From Tamlana sp. I1 (GTDB taxonomy: Bacteria > Bacteroidota > Bacteroidia > Flavobacteriales > Flavobacteriaceae), in assembly GCF_015355625.1 (NCBI RefSeq), contig NZ_JACLAF010000001.1, forward strand, positions 186,001 through 250,000: a DNA stretch of 64,000 bases, in the 5' to 3' direction. Position 1 is the stretch's first letter. Every line of letters starts with the position of its first letter. The translations under genes were made by a program, and so were the position numbers. Positions 8,936 to 16,519 of the stretch are shown piece after piece. The notes under the pieces are model-generated. The model saw nothing but the letters and a program-made list of their open reading frames with translations, was not told the origin of the DNA and searched no databases.

Positions 8936-9220
8936 TTACTCGGTAGTGTTTATGAATCTTTTAATACCGTTTTTTAAAAGTTTTGTATGCAAGTTAATTA
9001 ACAAGCTTAATGGGAAATCGTCCAGCTTCATATAAGTTAGAATTTGTGTAGAATGTACATCTGTAAAATTTTCAACAGTTTTTAACTCATAAAAAAGGTA
9101 TTCTTGACAAGCAGATTCCAATAAGCGAGGACCAAGAGCTTTATGCACTTCAAGAGCTACGCCAATAATATTTTCTGAAATCTTATTAACAATGAGGTTT
9201 AGTTTTTTATAAAAGCAATG
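8936..9220 (-). pseudogene. GxxExxY protein (PDDEXK_3) remnant with internal deletion
   Basis: The reverse-strand frame reads NIIGVALEVHKALGPRLLES, then CQEYLFYELK, joined directly to TVENFTDVHSTQILTYMKLD and INLHTKLLKNGIKRFIN. Both ends match the GxxExxY family, which normally has about 125 residues. The middle, about 45 residues including the putative nuclease Asp and the strand before ExK, is missing; the join falls at ELK, a triplet found at both borders in intact members. The name-giving motif is also degraded (G to R, Y to C). No ATG exists at the 5' end; a GTG at 9148 would start a 70-aa fragment. It is a relic, not a functional gene. Confidence 0.75.
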
Positions 9221-9223
9221 AAC

Positions 9224-9265
9224 GCTCCGTGTATCTCTGTGTCTCTCTGCTAATCTCAGTGTAGC
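9224..9265 (-). repeat. Right arm of inverted repeat flanking GxxExxY remnant
   Basis: Read on the minus strand the arm begins GCTACACTGAGATTAGC and contains AGAGAGACACAGAGATACAC. It is the inverted partner of 8892-8933. It ends 2 bases before the stop codon of map, so the pair encloses the whole remnant between two intact housekeeping genes. No target-site duplication is apparent outside the arms. Confidence 0.8.
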
Positions 9266-9267
9266 AA

Positions 9268-10086
9268 TTATAACACTAAAGCTTCACGACGAAACTCATC
9301 TTCTTCGTTACTTTCAATACCTAAAGCCTCATAGATATAAGCAAAAGTAGAAAGCAATTCTGGTTTGCCATCAACTAAAGCCACATCATGTTCAAAATGC
9401 GCCGAAGGTTTATTGTCTATTGTAGTGATAGTCCAGCCATCACGATGTTGTTTGATGCGTTGGGTACCTAAATTTATCATAGGCTCGATAGCCACTACCA
9501 TACCTTCAACAAATTTCTTTCCGCGTCCGCGTTTTCCGTAGTTTGGCATTTCTGGATCTTCGTGCATTTTGCTTCCTAATCCGTGTCCTACTAGTTCGCG
9601 AACAACGCCATAATCATGATCTTCGCAATATTTTTGAATGGCATAGCCAACGTCGCCAACACGATTATTGGCTTTAAATTCTCTGATGCCTTCATACAAC
9701 GATTCTTTAGTAATCTGAAGTAGTTTTTTAGTTTCAGGAGCAATTTCTCCAACAGCAAAAGTATAGGCGTGGTCGCCGTAAAATCCATTTTTTAAGGCAC
9801 CACAGTCTACCGAAATAATATCGCCTTCTTTTAAGGGCTCGCCATTAGGAATACCGTGAACGACTTGTGAATTCGGACTCACACAAAGCGTGTTAGGGAA
9901 ATCGTATAACCCTAAAAAGCCAGGAATGGCACCGTTATCTCTAATATATTCTTCAGCAATTTTATCTAATTGAAGTGTGGTTACCCCAGGCTTAATAGCT
10001 TTAGCCAATTCACCTAAAGTTCTTGAAACGATTAAAGCACTTTCGCGCATTAATTCTATCTCTTCTCGTGTTTTAACAATAATCAT
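9268..10086 (-). CDS. map: Type I methionine aminopeptidase
   Basis: Removes the initiator Met from new proteins; dimetal enzyme of the M24 family. The protein (272 aa) shows VHGIPNGEPLKEGDIISVD, the metal-ligand segment DCGALKNGFYGDHAYTF, VRELVGHGLGSKMHEDPEMP and MVVAIEPMINLG, covering the Asp, Asp, His, Glu and Glu ligands. I take the ATG at 10086 (MIIVKTREEIELM) as the start. An in-frame ATG at 10107 would lie inside the -7 promoter box at 10105-10112, and the seven extra residues do not resemble the family N-terminus. Confidence 0.95.
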   Translation of the reverse strand: MIIVKTREEIELMRESALIVSRTLGELAKAIKPGVTTLQLDKIAEEYIRDNGAIPGFLGLYDFPNTLCVSPNSQVVHGIPNGEPLKEGDIISVDCGALKNGFYGDHAYTFAVGEIAPETKKLLQITKESLYEGIREFKANNRVGDVGYAIQKYCEDHDYGVVRELVGHGLGSKMHEDPEMPNYGKRGRGKKFVEGMVVAIEPMINLGTQRIKQHRDGWTITTIDNKPSAHFEHDVALVDGKPELLSTFAYIYEALGIESNEEDEFRREALVL

Positions 10087-10104
10087 AATTATAAATATAG
10101 GCTG

Positions 10105-10112
10105 CAAAGATA
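10105..10112 (-). promoter_or_regulatory. -7 promoter box of map
   Basis: TATCTTTG on the minus strand matches the Bacteroidetes -7 consensus TAnnTTTG exactly and lies 18 bases upstream of the map start at 10086. Confidence 0.65.
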
Positions 10113-10177
10113 CTTAAAAACAGAAATGTATCTTAGCTTAAGACGTTAACATAATAAGTAATGCTGCATTTTATGAT

Positions 10178-10582
10178 TTATTTGAACCAATCAAAAATGC
10201 TTTTTTTCCTTTCAGGAAATGGCGGCTCTGTATTCGTGAGTTTTTGATACACTTCACCCCAGCCTATAAAACCACCAACATTTCTGTCGTCTATAAATAA
10301 ATCGGCATTTATTTTTCGGCTTACGGTATGATCAAATACTTCTTCAGGAAAACTTTGGTTTACGGCATAAAAGTGGATGCCATTATCTTCACAAAACTTA
10401 ACAGCTTCATCTAATTTTTCACCAGACCTGTAGGTCCATAAAATTAGGCGATGACCATCTTCTTCAAGTTTTTTAAGTGTTTCAAACGCAAAAATCATGG
10501 GTTTTCCAATGTTCGGATAAGCATCTTCAACTATAGTTCCATCAAAATCGACTGCAATAATTAACTGTTGGTTAAAGGTCAT
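10178..10582 (-). CDS. HAD-like hydrolase (BT0820-type)
   Basis: 134-aa protein with HAD motif I (IAVDFDGTIVED), the motif II region LILWTYRSG and the C-terminal acidic segment NADLFIDDRNVGG. The length and the WTYRSGE and FIDDRN motifs fit the small Bacteroides BT0820-like family, in which a cap domain is absent. The substrate is unknown. It is transcribed in the same direction as its neighbours map and gpmI but is separated from both by more than 90 bases. Confidence 0.8.
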   Translation of the reverse strand: MTFNQQLIIAVDFDGTIVEDAYPNIGKPMIFAFETLKKLEEDGHRLILWTYRSGEKLDEAVKFCEDNGIHFYAVNQSFPEEVFDHTVSRKINADLFIDDRNVGGFIGWGEVYQKLTNTEPPFPERKKSIFDWFK

Positions 10583-10673
10583 AAATAAATACTAGGATAG
10601 GGTTTGTAGCAAAAATACAATAATTTTTAGGCAATTTTTATTAACAATTGTGTTCTATTGGCCTGTTAAACGA

Positions 10674-10699
10674 CAAAACCCCACTAATGTAGGGTTTTG
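10674..10699 (-). terminator. Terminator after gpmI
   Basis: CAAAACCC (10674-10681) pairs with GGGTTTTG (10692-10699), with two further pairs inside. The hairpin is 24 bases beyond the gpmI stop codon in the direction of transcription. The T-rich tail is weak, which is common in this group. Confidence 0.6.
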
Positions 10700-10722
10700 C
10701 AATTTGTATATAATAAAGTGAA

Positions 10723-12240
10723 TTAAACTAATGCATGACGCGTCATTGCCTCTGGCTGTGGTACATTCATTAATTTTAAAATGGTAGGTGCTACATCACC
10801 TAAAACACCATCTTTAATTTCTTTCAATTCGTTATCTATTAAAATAACAGGCACAGGGTTTGTGGTATGTGCTGTATTTGGTGAACCGTCTGGGTTTATC
10901 ATGGTTTCACAGTTACCATGGTCGGCAATTAATAGCGTAGTGTAGCCGTTTTCTAAAGCTGTAGTAACTACAGATTTCACACATTCGTCTACGGTTTCGC
11001 AAGCTTTAATTGCAGCATCCATAACACCGGTATGTCCTACCATATCGCCATTTGCAAAGTTTAAGCAAACAAAATCGACATCACCTTTTTCAAGTTCGGG
11101 CACTAAAGCATCACGTAATTCGTAAGCGCTCATTTCTGGTTTTAAATCGTATGTGGCAACTTTTGGTGAGTTTCTTAAAATACGACTTTCACCTTCGAAC
11201 TCTTGTTCTCTTCCGCCAGAGAAAAAGAAGGTTACGTGTGGATATTTTTCAGTTTCAGCAATTCTAATTTGCTTTTTGTTATGTTTTTCTAAGACTTCAC
11301 CTAAGGTTTCAGTTAGGTTTTCTTTGTTGAAAATGACATTGATGTTTTTATATGTATCGTTATAATTGGTAAGCGTTACATAATACAAATCAAGTTTATG
11401 CATGTTTTGCTCATGAAAATCGGTTTGCGATAAAGCTTCGGTTAATTCACGGCCTCTGTCGGTTCTAAAGTTGAAAAAGATAACCACATCACCTTCTTTA
11501 ATTTTGGTGATTGGTTCGTTATTATCATCAACAGCAATAATAGGTTTGATGAACTCATCGGTCACATCATTCGCGTAATTGGCTTCAATATTTTCTGTGA
11601 TATTGGTAGATTTTTCACCTTCGCCATTAACTACAGCATCGTAAACTAATTTAATACGTTCCCAACGTTTGTCTCTATCCATGGCATAGTAACGCCCAGA
11701 AATAGTTGCAATTTCGGTATTTGTGCCTTCAATATGCGATTCTAATTGTTTTACAAATCCAGCACCAGATTTAGGGTCGACATCACGACCATCGGTAAAT
11801 CCGTGGATGTAGGTGTTTTTTAAGCCATAATCATTGGCAGCATCAACCAAACCAAATAAATGGTTGATGTGTGAATGCACACCACCGTCGCTTAATAATC
11901 CTAAAAAATGAACGTCTTTATTGTTAGTTTTAGCATATTCAAAAGCGTCAACAAGTACTTTTTCTTTGTTAAGTGTTTTGTTTTCAACAGCTAAATTTAC
12001 TTTCACTAAGTCTTGGTACACAATACGGCCTGCACCTAAATTCATATGTCCTACTTCGCTATTACCCATTTGGCCTTCAGGTAAACCAACGTGTAAACCA
12101 TCGGTACGCAATGTCGCGTAAGGGTATTTTTTATATAAAGAATCAATAAATGGAATGTTTGCATGATCGATAGCAGAAACTTTTGGATCTGGAGAGTTTC
12201 CCCATCCGTCAAGAATCATTAAGATAACTTTTTTGTTCAT
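10723..12240 (-). CDS. gpmI: 2,3-bisphosphoglycerate-independent phosphoglycerate mutase
   Basis: Glycolytic enzyme interconverting 3- and 2-phosphoglycerate with two Mn2+ ions, of the alkaline phosphatase superfamily. The 505-aa protein is full length. It begins MNKKVILMILDGWGNS (metal ligand Asp about 11) and carries the phosphoserine motif GQMGNSEVGHMNLGAG (Ser about 61). Later motifs are HGFTDGRDVDP, ISGRYYAMDRD, NFRTDRGREL, FANGDMVGHTG and the metal site ADHGNCE. It is a single gene with its own promoter box at 12264-12271 and terminator at 10674-10699. Confidence 0.97.
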   Translation of the reverse strand: MNKKVILMILDGWGNSPDPKVSAIDHANIPFIDSLYKKYPYATLRTDGLHVGLPEGQMGNSEVGHMNLGAGRIVYQDLVKVNLAVENKTLNKEKVLVDAFEYAKTNNKDVHFLGLLSDGGVHSHINHLFGLVDAANDYGLKNTYIHGFTDGRDVDPKSGAGFVKQLESHIEGTNTEIATISGRYYAMDRDKRWERIKLVYDAVVNGEGEKSTNITENIEANYANDVTDEFIKPIIAVDDNNEPITKIKEGDVVIFFNFRTDRGRELTEALSQTDFHEQNMHKLDLYYVTLTNYNDTYKNINVIFNKENLTETLGEVLEKHNKKQIRIAETEKYPHVTFFFSGGREQEFEGESRILRNSPKVATYDLKPEMSAYELRDALVPELEKGDVDFVCLNFANGDMVGHTGVMDAAIKACETVDECVKSVVTTALENGYTTLLIADHGNCETMINPDGSPNTAHTTNPVPVILIDNELKEIKDGVLGDVAPTILKLMNVPQPEAMTRHALV

Positions 12241-12263
12241 TTTTTATAAATTTTAAAACGTCG

Positions 12264-12271
12264 CAAAGATA
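12264..12271 (-). promoter_or_regulatory. -7 promoter box of gpmI
   Basis: TATCTTTG on the minus strand, an exact TAnnTTTG match 23 bases upstream of the gpmI start codon. Confidence 0.65.
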
Positions 12272-12493
12272 CGGAAGTTTGTTAAAATATGGTTTATAAA
12301 ATCACTCGAAAAGTATTGAGAATTAAGAGGTTTAGGTGTTTTTTTTATGAAGTGTTTATTTGTTAAGAGATTGTAAGTCAGGTGTTAAAAATTTATTATT
12401 AATTATTTTTTAGTGTAACAAATTAAAATTTTAGTCGTCTCTTTAGTATATCAAAAAACATAATTAATTAAATCACACTTAAAATCTTTCATC

Positions 12494-12886
12494 ATGAAAA
12501 AATCAATCATTATTTCAACCATGGCATTATGCTTATCTGTGGGGAGTATTTATGCAACCCCTGAACATTTAACGTTTAAAGATTATAAAATCGAAGCAAT
12601 TTATAAAGTGAATTCCTTTTGTGTTTCTATTGCAAAAGGCGATTTTGAAACCGTTAAAATATTAATTGAACGCGGTGCCGATGTAAATGCTAAATCTGCA
12701 GGAATGACACCAGCTATGTATGCGGCTAAATATAATCGTGTCGAAATTTTAAATTTATTAATTGAAAATGGCGCAGATTTAAAAACCAAATGCGATAAAG
12801 GTAACACGGCTGCAAAATATGCTGAAATGCATGGTGCTCACGATGCAAAAGCTGTTATTGACACGCATTTAGCATCAAAAAAATAA
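12494..12886 (+). CDS. Secreted ankyrin-repeat protein
   Basis: 130-aa protein with a cleavable Sec signal (MKKSIIISTMALCLSVGSIYA). The rest is three ankyrin-type units: AKGDFETVKILIERGADVNA, then GMTPAMYAAKYNRVEILNLL with ENGADLKTK, then a third beginning KGNTAAKYAEMHGA. It is probably periplasmic and binds a protein partner; the partner is unknown. It stands alone, with about 250 AT-rich bases upstream and a hairpin terminator 41 bases downstream. Confidence 0.85.
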   Translation: MKKSIIISTMALCLSVGSIYATPEHLTFKDYKIEAIYKVNSFCVSIAKGDFETVKILIERGADVNAKSAGMTPAMYAAKYNRVEILNLLIENGADLKTKCDKGNTAAKYAEMHGAHDAKAVIDTHLASKK

Positions 12887-12927
12887 AAGTAGTTATTATA
12901 ATTATTTTTTGAGTTAGTCCTTAGAAG

Positions 12928-12951
12928 AAACGCCTTGTAAAATGGGCGTTT
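12928..12951 (+). terminator. Terminator between ankyrin gene and GNAT gene
   Basis: AAACGCC (12928-12934) pairs with GGCGTTT (12945-12951) and is followed by further T residues. It lies between two convergent genes and so could end both transcripts. Confidence 0.75.
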
Positions 12952-12953
12952 TT

Positions 12954-13352
12954 TTATTGTAATTGTTTAGACATACTATAATGTTTCCCAATGGTTGGAA
13001 TATCAAAGGGTTCTCCGAAAATATGATAACCACTTTTTTTGTAAAAAGTTAAAGCGACTTCTCGGGCATTACACCAAACCATTGTTGTTTTTTTTGATTT
13101 TAATATAGCTTCACCATAATTTAGAAGCTGTTTGCCAAGCTGCTTTCCTTGATAATCAGATAAAACGGCCATGCCTCGAAGTTGGTATTGTTTAGCATCA
13201 CTTTTTTCGGGATGGTTGTTTTTGAAAAAGGAACAAACACCTACAAGCGTATCGTTAAAGTAAATGCCTAAATGAAAGGTTGTACTTAAATCATCTCCTT
13301 CAAAAACGCAAGTTTCAATTGGTTTTCCTGGTCTTAAAACCGCATGTCGCAC
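12954..13352 (-). CDS. GNAT family N-acetyltransferase (start unclear)
   Basis: GNAT acetyltransferase with the acetyl-CoA loop LSDYQGKQLGKQLLNYGE (Q/RxxGxG/A-type) and a C-terminal FYKKSGYHIFGEPF. The listed start is a GTG (RHAVLRPGKPIE), but the frame continues open upstream and still resembles the family (IKTITSAETFKVRHAVLRPG). No ATG, GTG or TTG is available there; only ATA at about 13385 or ATT further on. Either a rare start codon is used or the original start has been lost. The substrate is unknown. Confidence 0.75.
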   Translation of the reverse strand: MRHAVLRPGKPIETCVFEGDDLSTTFHLGIYFNDTLVGVCSFFKNNHPEKSDAKQYQLRGMAVLSDYQGKQLGKQLLNYGEAILKSKKTTMVWCNAREVALTFYKKSGYHIFGEPFDIPTIGKHYSMSKQLQ

Positions 13353-13483
13353 TTTAAATGTTTCAGCGGAAGTGATTGTTTTTATATGAAAATGGTGTGT
13401 ATTAATCTGTTTTGATGTTTAGTGTTTATTCAAACTTAAATAAAAAAATGGTAGATATTAATTATCTTCATACAAAAAAAATC

Positions 13484-13909
13484 ATGGCTTTAGTTTTTAA
13501 AATTTTAGAACGTAAACACATTGAATTGATTGTGCCTTTGGTAAGCGTGTTGAATGATTATAAAATTTCGGATGAATTGCTTACTACGCGTTTTACCGAA
13601 ATGTTTAGTCAGAATTATGAATGCGCTGGCGTGTTTGATGGTACTGATTTAGTTGGTGTTTGCGGATTGTGGTTTTGTACCCGACATTACTCTGGGAAAA
13701 GCGTGGAACCCGATCATGTGTTTATTGAAGAATCGTATAGAAATAGTGGTTTAGGTAAGCAGTTTTTTGGTTGGATTTCCAATTATGTTAAGGAAAAAGG
13801 CTTTGAATCGATGGAATTAAATACTTATGTGAATAATTTTTCGTCGCATAAGTTTTATTATAATCAGGGGTTTAGGATTCTTGGCTATCATTTTTTTAAA
13901 AAGTTGTAA
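13484..13909 (+). CDS. GNAT family N-acetyltransferase
   Basis: 141-aa GNAT protein from the ATG at 13484 (MALVFKILERKHIELIVPLV). The acetyl-CoA binding loop is VFIEESYRNSGLGKQFFGWI and the C-terminal strand pair is HKFYYNQGFRILGYHF. An in-frame ATG at 13412 would add 24 residues that look like leader sequence. The substrate is unknown. It is not closely similar to the neighbouring GNAT at 12954. Its stop lies 8 bases before the apparent -35-like TTG of the tRNA promoter. Confidence 0.8.
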   Translation: MALVFKILERKHIELIVPLVSVLNDYKISDELLTTRFTEMFSQNYECAGVFDGTDLVGVCGLWFCTRHYSGKSVEPDHVFIEESYRNSGLGKQFFGWISNYVKEKGFESMELNTYVNNFSSHKFYYNQGFRILGYHFFKKL

Positions 13910-13916
13910 ATTTTTC

Positions 13917-13948
13917 TTGGAAAAAATGATTGGGTTTCTCTATATTTG
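13917..13948 (+). promoter_or_regulatory. Promoter of tRNA-Gly
   Basis: TTG at 13917-13919, a 21-base spacer, and TATATTTG at 13941-13948 fit the flavobacterial promoter pattern TTG-N17-23-TAnnTTTG. The tRNA begins 13 bases later. Confidence 0.75.
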
Positions 13949-13961
13949 CAACCGGAATAAT

Positions 13962-14034
13962 GCGAGAGTAGCTCAGTTGGTAGAGCGTCAGCCTTCCAAG
14001 CTGAATGTCGCCGGTTCGAACCCGGTCTCTCGCT
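13962..14034 (+). tRNA. tRNA-Gly (anticodon UCC)
   Basis: A 73-base cloverleaf: acceptor GCGAGAG pairs with CTCTCGC, the D-arm is GCTCAGTTGGTAGAGC, the anticodon loop CTTCCAA reads TCC, and the T-arm is GCCGG-TTCGAAC-CCGGT. The discriminator base is T and CCA is not encoded. The last 16 bases are repeated twice downstream in a tandem array. Confidence 0.96.
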
Positions 14035-14304
14035 CGAAAAGCTTCATCAAAAACGATGGAGCTTTTTTTATGCTCAAAATTTGAATTTGTCTAAAAATTA
14101 GGGTGAGAAGTTTATGCTGAGCGCAGCCGAAGTAAACCCGGTCTCTCGCTCGAAAAGCTTCATCAAAAACGATGGAGCTTTTTTTATGCCCAAAATTTGA
14201 ATATGTCTAAAAATTAGGGTGAGAAGTTTATGCTGAGCGTAGCCGAAGTAAACCCGGTCTCTCGCTCGAAAAGCTTCATCAGAACGATGGAGCTTTTTTT
14301 TATG
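14019..14304 (+). repeat. 116-bp tandem array of tRNA-Gly 3' end plus terminator
   Basis: The stretch starting at AACCCGGTCTCTCGCT inside the tRNA recurs at 14135 and 14251, exactly 116 bases apart each time. Each unit contains the last 16 bases of tRNA-Gly, a Rho-independent terminator hairpin, an AT-rich stretch, GGGTGAGAAGTTTATG, and a small hairpin GCTGAGCGCAGC. Units 1 and 2 differ at only a few positions. The third unit matches to about 14304, then diverges; its GGTGAGAAGTTTATG reappears at 14361 after extra simple-repeat sequence. Confidence 0.9.
14038..14069 (+). terminator. Rho-independent terminator of tRNA-Gly (first of three copies)
   Basis: AAAGCTTCATC (14038-14048) pairs with GATGGAGCTTT (14055-14065) with one G-T pair and is followed by T4. 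Copies recur at about 14154-14185 and 14270-14300 as part of the tandem array. Confidence 0.85.
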
Positions 14305-14757
14305 CACATTTTTTTTAGATTTTTAGACAATAAGAGTCAAGAGTCAGGAGTGAAAAAAGGGGTGAGAAGTTTATGGAGTTTTTATATTGAGAAATCATCA
14401 AAACGCTAGCCTATTCATGGTCGCATTTCGTAGATCCTTCAGGTTTTTAAAGCACTACTGTTCGGAAGTTGAAAACCTTTATATTTTTTTATAATTTAAC
14501 CCTCCTAATTTCGATGAAATCGAAATTTTTCTCCCTTCAAAACGAAGTGAGGAGCAAGTTTTATTAATGTTTTATAGAACAGATTAAAGCTAATTGATCT
14601 ATTTTAATTAAAATTTTGTGTTCCGAACCCTAGCAGGTAGATGCGGGAGCGATAGAAGAGGATAGCTTTTGTAAAACTACCATCTATGGTTTTACAAAAC
14701 TAGTAACGGATAGCGCGGTTTTTATTTTTCTTAAAAACCCGCCTAAAAACTTGTATT
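14305..14757. other. Structured non-coding region between tRNA-Gly array and pepE
   Basis: No convincing gene. Three hairpins stand out: AATTTCGAT/ATCGAAATT (14507-14515 with 14519-14527), a perfect 11-bp stem TTTTGTAAAAC/GTTTTACAAAA (14667-14677 with 14689-14699), and GCGGTTTTTA...TAAAAACCCGC near 14715-14742, which could terminate pepE. AGTCAAGAGTCAGGAGT-like simple repeats lie at 14331-14352. The stretch from about 14620 to 14745 looks like a dispersed intergenic repeat or a structured RNA; neither can be settled from this window. Confidence 0.5.
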
Positions 14758-15465
14758 TTAAAACAGTTTATTTAATTCTGTGCCTGTTTCAATTTCGTAG
14801 GGTGGTTTGTTGTATTCAAAAATTCTAGCGTCTAAATCACCTTTTAAAATAATGGAATTGCCCTTAACCTGTAGCCAACTGCCTTCTCTTAAGCCAATTA
14901 CAGGTGGTGTGTTGTAATGATGAAATTCTTTAATGCGCATTTCTCGAGTTTCGCCCATGTGTTTGCTTTTGGGGTCGGGGTCTAAATAATGCGGATTAAT
15001 ATTAAACGGTACAAACCCTAATGCGTTAAAACTTGGTGGGTAAACAATGGGCATATCGTTTGTGGTTTTTATGGTTAGGCCACAAATGTTGCTTCCGGCG
15101 CTTGTTCCTAAATAAGGGGTGCTGTTTTTAACCGAGTTTTGCACAGCTTCAATAAGTTTGTTCTTGTACAATTGGTAGGTTAAAACAAAGGTGTTACCGC
15201 CGCCAACAAAAATACCTTCAGCATTTTTTATGGCCTCAGCGGGGTTTTCAAATTCATGAATCCCTTTTACTTTTTTGTTAATTTTTGCGAATGCGGTACG
15301 GGCAAGTTTTGTATAATCATCGTGTGAAATTCCGCTAGGTCTTGCATAGGGAATAAATATAATGGTATTAGCAGTTTTAAAAAATACGTTTAGTTCGTCT
15401 ATAATATAGTCTAAATAACCACCGCCATGTAGGGTGGAAGTACTTGCAATAATTATATTTTTCAT
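14758..15465 (-). CDS. pepE: Peptidase E (S51, alpha-aspartyl dipeptidase)
   Basis: Cytoplasmic serine peptidase (235 aa) that cleaves Asp-Xaa dipeptides, of the class I glutamine amidotransferase-like fold. The nucleophile elbow is YLGTSAGSNI (Ser in GTSAGS), preceded by IFVGGGNTFVLTYQL and followed by INPHYLDPDP with the conserved His. LREGSWLQV near the C-terminus is also typical. It is a single gene on the minus strand with divergent transcription from the gene at 15576. Confidence 0.92.
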   Translation of the reverse strand: MKNIIIASTSTLHGGGYLDYIIDELNVFFKTANTIIFIPYARPSGISHDDYTKLARTAFAKINKKVKGIHEFENPAEAIKNAEGIFVGGGNTFVLTYQLYKNKLIEAVQNSVKNSTPYLGTSAGSNICGLTIKTTNDMPIVYPPSFNALGFVPFNINPHYLDPDPKSKHMGETREMRIKEFHHYNTPPVIGLREGSWLQVKGNSIILKGDLDARIFEYNKPPYEIETGTELNKLF

Positions 15466-15575
15466 GAAAAATTTATTTGAAGATAAAGCTAGTTAAAATT
15501 AATTTTTAATAAAACTTTAATCAATTTTACTTTAAGGACAGGATTAAAATTGGTAAATTGAAGTAAAAATTTTAT

Positions 15576-16373
15576 ATGAAAAAAATACTACTTTTTGTTG
15601 TTGTTTTAGCGTCCTTACATGTTTATGCTCAGGATGTTAAAAGGGTTTTGGTTCAGGGTAGAATTATTGTTGAAGGCAACGATATTTCGGGAATAACGGT
15701 GTATAATAAATCGGCAAAGGATGGCACAGTTACTAACGATTTGGGTGAGTTTGAAATGCCTGTTACTTTAAATGATACTATTGAAGTGAGCGCATTGCAA
15801 TATCAAAATATTAGTTTTCAAGTTAATGATGCTATTATGGCTTCTAAAAGAATGCATGTTTTCTTAATTGAAGAAATTAATAAGTTGGAAGAGGTTGTTG
15901 TTGAAACCAAGCATTTAACGGGGAATTTAGCTGTAGATGTTGAAGAAGCTGAAACTTTTAACCCCAAATTAGATGCTTTGTATTTTGGAATTAAGCATAA
16001 TATGGAGCATGAATTTACAGCCGATAATAAATCTGGAGTAAGTAATTTAGGGATGAATTACCAACAGCAACACATGATAAATGGGTTAAATATTGTAAAT
16101 GTAGTCGATCAATTATTACTGCCATTATTCCGTTCGAGTGTTGTAGATAAAAAGAAAGCGGGTGTGCCAGATGTGCCAATAGAATCGGTTAAACATTATT
16201 TTGGTTCCGATTTTTTAGTTACTAATTTTAATATTCCAGAGCATCGTGTGCATGAATTTATTCAATATGTTGAAGCAGACGATTTCGATTTTACATTATT
16301 AAACTACGGTAAGGAAATGGAGTTTCTTGAGCTTTTAAATAAAAAAAGTATTGCATTTTTGAAGGGTGAATAA
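15576..16373 (+). CDS. Secreted carboxypeptidase-regulatory-like domain protein
   Basis: 265-aa exported protein with a signal peptide ending at HVYAQ. Residues about 25-105 form a CarboxypepD_reg-like beta-sandwich, the domain found at the N-terminus of SusC-type receptors: VQGRIIVEGNDISGITVYN, GTVTNDLGEFEMPV and DTIEVSALQYQ. It ends in NKLEEVVVETK, the same phrase that precedes the plug in TonB receptors, but no receptor barrel follows; instead there is a 150-residue domain of unknown role. The next gene is a paralogue. A structural or envelope-associated role is likely, not shown. Confidence 0.8.
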   Translation: MKKILLFVVVLASLHVYAQDVKRVLVQGRIIVEGNDISGITVYNKSAKDGTVTNDLGEFEMPVTLNDTIEVSALQYQNISFQVNDAIMASKRMHVFLIEEINKLEEVVVETKHLTGNLAVDVEEAETFNPKLDALYFGIKHNMEHEFTADNKSGVSNLGMNYQQQHMINGLNIVNVVDQLLLPLFRSSVVDKKKAGVPDVPIESVKHYFGSDFLVTNFNIPEHRVHEFIQYVEADDFDFTLLNYGKEMEFLELLNKKSIAFLKGE

Positions 16374-16519
16374 TAGATATAACCGCCAAAAATATTAGCA
16401 ATATTTATTTTTTAATTGAGGTTTAAGAATACTTTTGTTTTGTATTAACAAAACATTACCATCTGTTTAATAGTCTTTTAAGAGTTTATCTGCGTTTTTT
16501 GTAAACTAATCTTACAAGC

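Noticed and set aside
13881-14084. Plus-strand open frame of 67 codons running through tRNA-Gly
   Set aside because: It is the tRNA gene read as protein; the RNA cloverleaf is unambiguous.
14019-14304. Candidate CRISPR array
   Set aside because: Units are contiguous 116-bp copies with no unique spacers, no leader and no cas genes in the window.
14098-14307. Minus-strand open frame of 69 codons in the array after the tRNA
   Set aside because: It is made of the 116-bp repeats and terminators, with repeated peptide text from those units, so it is not a gene.
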